Source: Paralteromonas sediminis (GTDB lineage: Bacteria > Pseudomonadota > Gammaproteobacteria > Enterobacterales > Alteromonadaceae). Taken from it: DNA of 64,000 nt. Made by a program: the position numbers and the translations under genes. The notes under the pieces were generated by a model, which saw only the letters and a program-made list of their open reading frames with translations, had not been told where the DNA came from and searched no databases. The stretch is from assembly GCF_003820355.1 (NCBI RefSeq), contig NZ_RPOK01000007.1, forward strand, positions 1-64,000. The letters are read 5' to 3'. How positions within the stretch are numbered: the first letter of the stretch is position 1; each line of letters starts with the position of its first letter. Shown one piece after another: positions 58,620 to 64,000 of this stretch.

Positions 58620-59302
58620 AGCATATCGCCCTCAGACTCGGTCAGTCCGTCTGTAATCATCCTGCCTCTGCGCAGCGTAAGAGTACGATAGCGCATTCTG
58701 GCAATGAGCCCTAGGTCGTGGGTTGCAATAAGTACAGACACACCAGCTCGATTAAACTCTTCAAATAGCTTAATTATTTCCATTGAAAGCTTGGGGTCTA
58801 AATTACCGGTCGGCTCATCGGCCAGTAAAATAGGGGGCTTATTGACGACAGCTCTGGCAATACCAATTCGCTGTTGTTCACCGCCAGACAACATCATAGG
58901 AAAATACTTGGCTTTGTCATGCAGCCCAACCATTTCAAGTGCGGCCATGACGCGTTTGTTTATCTCTTTATGTGTATAGCCTTCTATCACTAAAGGCAAC
59001 GCCACATTGTCGAATGCGGTTTTATCCATCAACAACTGATGGGATTGAAAAATCATACCGATATCTCGCCTAATATAGGCGATTTGTCGACGAGTAATCG
59101 TATTAAGGTCGTGGCCGTTAATAAGTACTTTGCCAACACTGGGGCGTTCCATAATACTGATTAGCTTGAGTAATGTGCTTTTTCCTGCTCCCGAGTGCCC
59201 TGTCAAAAAGGCCATTTCTCCCGGTGCGATGTGAAAGTTTACTTTCACCAGGGCCTGCTGGCCCCCAGGATAAGTTTTACTGACCTCTTCAAAGCTGATC
59301 AC
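58616..59302 (-). CDS. ftsE: cell division ATP-binding protein FtsE
   Basis: FtsE, 228 residues, is the ABC-type ATPase of FtsEX, which controls septal peptidoglycan hydrolysis. Walker A GHSGAGKSTLLK, signature LSGGEQQRIGIARA and Walker B ILLADEPTGNLD. The start is GTG 59302. Gene order ftsY-ftsE-ftsX is classic. Confidence 0.97.
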   Translation of the reverse strand: MISFEEVSKTYPGGQQALVKVNFHIAPGEMAFLTGHSGAGKSTLLKLISIMERPSVGKVLINGHDLNTITRRQIAYIRRDIGMIFQSHQLLMDKTAFDNVALPLVIEGYTHKEINKRVMAALEMVGLHDKAKYFPMMLSGGEQQRIGIARAVVNKPPILLADEPTGNLDPKLSMEIIKLFEEFNRAGVSVLIATHDLGLIARMRYRTLTLRRGRMITDGLTESEGDML

Positions 59303-59307
59303 GTGTG

Positions 59308-60501
59308 CTACTCAGCTTGGGTACTTTCGCTAAATAATGCGTGAATAAAATCTTCACTATTAAAGGTTTGCAGGTCATCAATCCCTTCACCAACACCAAT
59401 ATATCGAATGGGTAACTGCATCTTATCAGCAACTGCGAAAATAACACCCCCCTTCGCAGTGCCGTCTAATTTAGTTAGGGTAATGCCTGTTAATCCAACA
59501 GCCTCATTGAATAGACTCGCCTGACTAATTGCATTTTGGCCTGTTCCTGCATCGACTGTTAACATAATTTCATGGGGGGCATCAGGATGGATTTTCTTCA
59601 TCACGCGAACGACCTTGCGTAATTCTTCCATTAAATGCTCCTTATTTTGCAAACGTCCTGCCGTATCGGCAATAAGGATGTCTGCCTGCCTAGCTTTGGC
59701 TGCTTCCACCGCATCAAACAGTACTGACGCACTGTCTGCACCAGTGTGTTGGGCAATAACAGGTATATCATTTCTTTCGCCCCACACTTGCAGTTGTTCT
59801 ACCGCAGCCGCTCTGAAAGTATCACCCGCTGCCAGCATGACTTTTTTGCCCCTAGCCTGAAATTGCTTCGCCATTTTGCCTATTGTGGTGGTTTTCCCTA
59901 CGCCATTCACGCCTACCATAAGAATAACAAAAGGCCCATTCGCGCGACTGTCGTGTTGTTCAATTTGGGTCCACAAAGGCTTTTCCACCTCGTGTAGCAT
60001 ATCTCCCATTTGCTGTTTTAACTCTGTAAACAGCGCATCACCGTCTTTCAGCTGGGCCCTTTTGACGCTGTCGATCAACTGTTGAATAATCTTTTGCGTG
60101 GTATCCATACCTACGTCGGCAATGAGCAGTTGCGTTTCAAGCTCTTCATACAGGTCGTCATCAATTTTTTTGCCACGAAATAAGGACGAAAACCCGCTCC
60201 CGATTGAGGTTTTAGTGCGCGACAAAGAAGCCTTTAAACGCCCAAAGAATGATGTCTTTCCTGTCTCCTCACCCTCTTGTGATAAAGACTCACCCGTGGT
60301 CACAGCCTCCTTTGCCTTTGCAGGCTCAACAATGGCCTCTTGAGACGCTTCAGCTGTTCCAGCTTCCCCCTCACTCGGGGCAGGCATGTGTTCAGCCTGT
60401 GTTTCGACAGCGTCTTCTGTATGTTGCTCAACAGCCTGTTCTTCAGTGGCAGTGGTTTGGGTAGATTTTTCTTTGTTAAACCATTTAAAAAGTTTCGACA
60501 T
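59308..60501 (-). CDS. ftsY: signal recognition particle receptor FtsY
   Basis: FtsY, about 397 residues, is the SRP receptor GTPase. The start MSKLFKWFNKEK (60501) is chosen. The N-terminal acidic, repetitive A domain (about 15-90) is followed by the NG domain: GVNGVGKTTTIGKMA (P-loop), DTAGRLQNKEHLMEEL, TKLDGTAKGG. It divergently faces rsmD. Confidence 0.97.
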   Translation of the reverse strand: MSKLFKWFNKEKSTQTTATEEQAVEQHTEDAVETQAEHMPAPSEGEAGTAEASQEAIVEPAKAKEAVTTGESLSQEGEETGKTSFFGRLKASLSRTKTSIGSGFSSLFRGKKIDDDLYEELETQLLIADVGMDTTQKIIQQLIDSVKRAQLKDGDALFTELKQQMGDMLHEVEKPLWTQIEQHDSRANGPFVILMVGVNGVGKTTTIGKMAKQFQARGKKVMLAAGDTFRAAAVEQLQVWGERNDIPVIAQHTGADSASVLFDAVEAAKARQADILIADTAGRLQNKEHLMEELRKVVRVMKKIHPDAPHEIMLTVDAGTGQNAISQASLFNEAVGLTGITLTKLDGTAKGGVIFAVADKMQLPIRYIGVGEGIDDLQTFNSEDFIHALFSESTQAE

Positions 60502-60552
60502 AGTCGCAGGGAACCTTGATATAGTAGGCAATAGTAATTAATGCAAAAGTGA

Positions 60553-61134
60553 ATGATAACATTGTCCCGTCCAAGGAATCGAGCCTCAGGTCAAGTACGT
60601 ATTATCGGTGGTCAATGGCGCGGTAGGAAATTGCCCGTTTTAGACAGCGAAGGCCTTCGCCCCACAACTGATCGCACAAGAGAAACCCTGTTTAACTGGC
60701 TCATGAATGATATTAGAGGAACCCAATGTCTGGACGCTTTTGCTGGTAGCGCGAGCCTTGGTTTTGAGGCCTTATCACGTGGTGCAGCGAGTTTGACCTT
60801 CATTGAGTTTGATAAAAATACAGCAAAACAAATTAAGCACAATTGTCAAACACTCGCGATATCAAGTAAGGTGCTCCAAGGCGATGCGCTTAGCTTGCTA
60901 AGCAATTTTAACGAGCAATTCGACGTCATTTTTGCTGACCCGCCTTTTGGAAAGGGTTTGCTTATTCCATTTGTCGAAAAAGTGTTGTCAGAGAGAAAAC
61001 TGGCACAAGGTGGCTGGCTATATATTGAGCACGAGTCCAGCCTTTCTGTGCCTGACTGGCCGGAATTGATCAAACACCGAGAAAAGACAGCCGGACAGTT
61101 TACCTACGCGCTGTATTACTTAACTAGTCAGTGA
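60553..61134 (+). CDS. rsmD: 16S rRNA G966 N2-methyltransferase RsmD
   Basis: RsmD, 193 residues, is a Rossmann-fold SAM methyltransferase. RIIGGQWRGRKLPVLDSEGLRPTTDRTRETLFNWL (split: IIGGQWRGRKLPV, RPTTDRTRETLFNWL), the SAM loop LDAFAGSASLGFEALSRGA and the catalytic DPPF (FADPPFGKG) are present. It is divergent from ftsY, as in E. coli. Confidence 0.97.
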   Translation: MITLSRPRNRASGQVRIIGGQWRGRKLPVLDSEGLRPTTDRTRETLFNWLMNDIRGTQCLDAFAGSASLGFEALSRGAASLTFIEFDKNTAKQIKHNCQTLAISSKVLQGDALSLLSNFNEQFDVIFADPPFGKGLLIPFVEKVLSERKLAQGGWLYIEHESSLSVPDWPELIKHREKTAGQFTYALYYLTSQ

Positions 61135-61143
61135 GTGCTTCTA

Positions 61144-61719
61144 TTATTCCAGCTCAACACCTATATTTGTTATCTGTGCTTCACCAGCAAGCTCCCTCGC
61201 TTTTCTGGCCGTATCTTTGTTAGGTGGAGCATCTTTAATCAACGCGAGCAGAGCTTGCTGCACCTCAATTTCAAACTGCATCAACGCATGCGTTTTAATT
61301 TCTTCCTCCGTAAGGTTTTCACTCATTAGCAAACTGGCTTCGACACCGCCCTGAGAGAGCTTGCTAACAACTACCGCACCTTGATCATCGTCTCCTGCAA
61401 TTAAATTAAGCGCTGCCACCATTGCCATACAGGCGTCATTCGCCGGATACACACCAAACATATCAAACGCGGCGATATCGGGAGCAGCCTCCTCAACTTT
61501 CTCACGTTGTAGTGAAAAGTTTATTTTGCTCTTTGGCGAAGACAAGCGTTCCCAAATAAGTGACAGAACATTGCTTAAGAGGGTTGGGCTTTCTTGCTCT
61601 GTGAGCTCTGCAAATAAGGTATAATTTGGTACCATGCGACTAAGCAAAGCCGCACAAAAACATTCAGCATGCCAGCCTTTCAACTCCCGAACTTGGGCAA
61701 AGGTTGTGAGTTTTGTCAT
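61144..61719 (-). CDS. YjaG-like DUF416 protein
   Basis: This 191-residue protein matches the DUF416 (YjaG) family: GWHAECFCAALLSRMVPNYTLF and LSLIWERLSSPKSKINF. It is mostly alpha-helical. The function is unknown. It ends ten bases from the convergent rsmD stop. Confidence 0.88.
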   Translation of the reverse strand: MTKLTTFAQVRELKGWHAECFCAALLSRMVPNYTLFAELTEQESPTLLSNVLSLIWERLSSPKSKINFSLQREKVEEAAPDIAAFDMFGVYPANDACMAMVAALNLIAGDDDQGAVVVSKLSQGGVEASLLMSENLTEEEIKTHALMQFEIEVQQALLALIKDAPPNKDTARKARELAGEAQITNIGVELE

Positions 61720-61741
61720 TATTATCCCATTGACGTCTAAT

Positions 61742-62350
61742 TTATCCGGCTGTCGTCGTGGCTATGTAATTGCCGACACCATCGAGCAGCATTTGTATTG
61801 CTATCATAATGAGTATCATACCCATAAGTCTTTCCACCGCTGCCAAGCCTTTTTCTCCCAGTAACCGGTGAAATGCCCCTGAGAAAAACAATATAACTGC
61901 ACTCACTGCCCATGCCGCACCTAGGGCAATTGCCCAGTCAGTCATTCTGTCAGGGTGTTGATTTGAAAGCAGAATTAAGGCCGCCAATGTTGATGGCCCC
62001 GCTATCAAAGGAATTGCCAAGGGCACAATAAATGGCTCTTCACCCACAGCGACGCCTGACGGGTTTCCAGCTTGTGGGAAAATCATCCTGATCGCAATCA
62101 GAAACAGTATAATACCACCCGCGATGCTAACACTTTCCTGACGCACGTTAAGGAAATCCAACACGGCTTGTCCGCTGTACAAAAATATAAATAAAATGAT
62201 CAGAGCCAGCAGTAATTCCCTGACCAAAATGAACCGTCGTCTGCGCGGCTCAATACTTTTGAGAACCGACATAAATATGGGCAAATTACCCAGTGGATCC
62301 ATGATCAAAATCAACATCACAGCCGCCGACCAAATATCCATAGTGCCCAA
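61742..62350 (-). CDS. yhgN: MarC-family inner membrane protein (YhgN-like)
   Basis: This 202-residue protein has about six membrane segments. MDPLGNLPIFMSVLK, SIAGGIILFLIAIRMIFP and PFIVPLAIPLIAGPST are the MarC/YhgN family pattern. The family's transport role is not settled; the old link to multiple antibiotic resistance was not confirmed. Confidence 0.92.
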   Translation of the reverse strand: MGTMDIWSAAVMLILIMDPLGNLPIFMSVLKSIEPRRRRFILVRELLLALIILFIFLYSGQAVLDFLNVRQESVSIAGGIILFLIAIRMIFPQAGNPSGVAVGEEPFIVPLAIPLIAGPSTLAALILLSNQHPDRMTDWAIALGAAWAVSAVILFFSGAFHRLLGEKGLAAVERLMGMILIMIAIQMLLDGVGNYIATTTAG

Positions 62351-62448
62351 AACCTAGTAACTTGTTTGCAAAAACAGTAGCAAATTCTCTCATTGTCGCT
62401 TAAGTTTTAACAGATAAGTTTTACTTTTAGGTCTCTGAGGAATCTAAG

Positions 62449-62631
62449 ATGAGTTTAATGACGGTAAGCGAAGTGGCGTCTTTCCTTGATGTTCAAGAAA
62501 TACGCGTAGAGCGATTAGAGCGTGAAAGCTTGTTGATAGCAAAAGACAAGGATGTAGAGGGCAAACCTTTGTTTGCCCGTGAAGATGTTGAAAAATACAA
62601 AGTTCTGGCAGAACGCCTAGGCGGCATTTAG
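62449..62631 (+). CDS. small helix-turn-helix protein of excisionase type
   Basis: This 60-residue protein begins MSLMTVSEVASFLDVQEIRVERLERE, the start of a MerR/excisionase-like HTH (split: MTVSEVASFLDVQEIRVERL). The rest GKPLFAREDVEKYKVLAERL is the wing/helix. Such small proteins are widespread; no phage context is visible, so it is not called an excisionase. It overlaps the pepB stop by 15 bases convergently. Confidence 0.75.
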   Translation: MSLMTVSEVASFLDVQEIRVERLERESLLIAKDKDVEGKPLFAREDVEKYKVLAERLGGI

Positions 62632-63894
62632 CAGAGCAGCAAGGGTTAATATACCTTTGCCTGTTGCCCCAGCAGGCATTTCACTGGTTGGGTTACCGTG
62701 ATATGCCGCTGCCAAATCTAAATGTAGCCATCCCGAAGCTGGCGCAAACCGAGCAAGGAAACCTGCAGCGTTTGATGCGCCACCCGCGCCGCCTCCTTTT
62801 ACTGGACGACTGTTCGCCGTGTCCGCAAAGTGCGATGGGCACTTGTCTGTATGCCAGCTGGCAAGGGGTAATTGCCAAAACAGTTCTGCCTGCTCATTGG
62901 CAACAGAAAATAGCCTGTTGGCAACGGGCTGATCATTGGTAAAGACGGCGTGGTAGTCTGTACCGACTGCATTGACTGCTGCACCTGTTAACGTTGCAGC
63001 ATCAATGACCAAAGGAGCGCCTGTTTCTGACGCCGCCATGAGACCATCGGCTAATACCAATCTACCCTCTGCGTCGGTGTTGACGACTTCTACTGTCACA
63101 CCATTTTTGTAGGTAATAATGTCGCCCAATTTGTAGGCATGCCCGCTTATCAAGTTTTCTGCACAACACAAAATTAATTGCACACGTTTACTCAACCCTT
63201 GCATTATGGCCAGGCCTAAAGACCCTGTCACGGTCGCCGCGCCCGCCATATCAGCTTTCATATCAAGCATACCTTCAGATGATTTAATGCTGTATCCGCC
63301 ACTGTCAAACGTAATACCTTTGCCCACTAGAACGGCTTCGATCGGCGCATCGTTATTTGCGGTAGGGTTATAATCTAATACCAACATTGCTGGTGGACGT
63401 TCACTACCGCGGCCAACTTCCCAAATTCCCTGCCATCCGTTTTCGATCAAGGCTTCACCCTGAATAATTTCACTGCTGACTTTGTCTGGTGCCAGGGAGG
63501 TCAGCCACTCAGCCGCCTTGGATGCCAATACAACGGGCGACATGTTTTCCGGCGTATCATTTACCAGGCTACGGGTAAACACCAAAGACGCATAAGCATT
63601 GGTTAGTTTGACTTTATCCTCATTATCACACCAAACAATGGTACTGGTATGGTTGGCGCGAGTGAAGCTAAGTGCAAATGCCCACTGCTGCTGCCAAGTC
63701 CACTCACCTGACAATGTCACATGAGGTATACTCATGCCGTCTAACTTGCGTGCAGCCTGTTGAATCGTTCTTAACGGCTCGTTGTCAGGGTCGATATGAA
63801 TGACTGCGCTGTCGTGAGAAAAAGACAGTGATGTTTTTTTGCCCCATACGCCGTCAGAGGGCTGGGTCGATAAACTGATCGTTAGGGTAGTCAT
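62617..63894 (-). CDS. pepB: M17 aminopeptidase PepB
   Basis: PepB, 425 residues, is a cytosolic metal-dependent aminopeptidase. The metal/active-site motifs VGKGITFDSGGYSIK, DMKADMAGAATV and NTDAEGRLVLADGL are clear. The length and the N-terminus (ISLSTQPSDGVWGKK) match E. coli PepB better than PepA. It is divergent from sfsA. Confidence 0.94.
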   Translation of the reverse strand: MTTLTISLSTQPSDGVWGKKTSLSFSHDSAVIHIDPDNEPLRTIQQAARKLDGMSIPHVTLSGEWTWQQQWAFALSFTRANHTSTIVWCDNEDKVKLTNAYASLVFTRSLVNDTPENMSPVVLASKAAEWLTSLAPDKVSSEIIQGEALIENGWQGIWEVGRGSERPPAMLVLDYNPTANNDAPIEAVLVGKGITFDSGGYSIKSSEGMLDMKADMAGAATVTGSLGLAIMQGLSKRVQLILCCAENLISGHAYKLGDIITYKNGVTVEVVNTDAEGRLVLADGLMAASETGAPLVIDAATLTGAAVNAVGTDYHAVFTNDQPVANRLFSVANEQAELFWQLPLASWHTDKCPSHFADTANSRPVKGGGAGGASNAAGFLARFAPASGWLHLDLAAAYHGNPTSEMPAGATGKGILTLAALLNAA

Positions 63895-63930
63895 AAGATT
63901 TCTTTTTTTAAAATTACCGGTGTAAACGAT

Positions 63931-64000
63931 ATGGAGTTTAGTTGTCCACTACTCAAGGGCAAATTAATCAAAAGATACAAACGATTTCTGGCGGATATTG
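63931..64000 (+). CDS. sfsA: SfsA, partial (5' end only)
   Basis: The frame from ATG 63931 reads MEFSCPLLKGKLIKRYKRFL and continues off the window; it matches the SfsA N-terminus ([20 protein letters not shown] in E. coli). SfsA is a putative DNA-binding/nuclease-like protein linked to sugar fermentation. Only 23 codons are visible. A TTG at 63942 in another frame is not the start. Confidence 0.85.
   Translation, partial: MEFSCPLLKGKLIKRYKRFLADI

Noticed and set aside
62449-62631. Small HTH gene as a phage excisionase
   Set aside because: No integrase, attachment site or phage gene is nearby; this small family is also found in ordinary genomes.

Overview
The window looks like chromosomal DNA of a marine gammaproteobacterium of the Alteromonadales type. 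The evidence is the gene content and protein style: a MotX sodium-motor protein, UbiD/Fre, UbiE-UbiJ-UbiB, YiiD, MetJ/MetF, OmpLA, PepB and SfsA homologues, and a class I-like HMG-CoA reductase. Most of it is housekeeping DNA, dense and almost free of mobile elements. I saw no insertion sequence, prophage, tRNA or CRISPR.

Layout. The left edge holds the first bases of a 16S rRNA gene on the minus strand, with a boxB/boxA leader and two tandem rrn promoters. Next is an exported protein made of ten exact 15-residue repeats (496-1269). Then comes a long minus-strand ribosomal block, the spc and alpha operons (rplN to rpmJ, rpsM to rplQ, with secY and rpoA). It stops at rplN: the S10 operon is not adjacent, and an iron-regulated TonB receptor gene with a Fur-box-like site lies there instead.

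From 12 to 31 kb are rlmB-rnr, motX, a small TIGR02647-type gene, ubiD-fre, a periplasmic solute-binding-like protein, a cold-shock gene, ubiE-ubiJ-ubiB, a Tag-like glycosylase coupled to prlC, gor, and a large TolB-propeller/amidohydrolase protein. HMG-CoA reductase (31.2-32.7 kb) is followed by the most interesting region.

The 33.0-38.0 kb region is a candidate ribosomally made peptide (RiPP) operon. It encodes an HlyD-type adaptor, a C39 peptidase-containing ABC exporter, a stand-alone LuxR-type HTH protein, a 62-residue precursor with a Gly-Ser leader, and an ATP-grasp ligase of the graspetide (microviridin/marinostatin) type. The proposed logic is as follows. The ATP-grasp enzyme joins Ser/Thr side chains to Asp/Glu side chains in the core. 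The exporter cuts after Gly-Ser and secretes the product with the adaptor. The LuxR protein regulates, and a strong hairpin between precursor and ligase sets their ratio. The core has no Lys, Arg or Cys and does not resemble the microviridin/marinostatin core, so the product could be new.

The rest (38-64 kb) is again housekeeping and signalling: hslVU, a membrane diguanylate cyclase, ftsN, priA, rpmE, a short malic enzyme, metJ/metF with met boxes, yihY, pldA, an Asp-box propeller lipoprotein, a DUF2959 pair, a proline iminopeptidase, dtd, yiiD, rpoH, two tandem EAL-HDOD genes, ftsYEX, rsmD, a DUF416 gene, a YhgN/MarC gene, a small HTH gene, pepB, and the start of sfsA.
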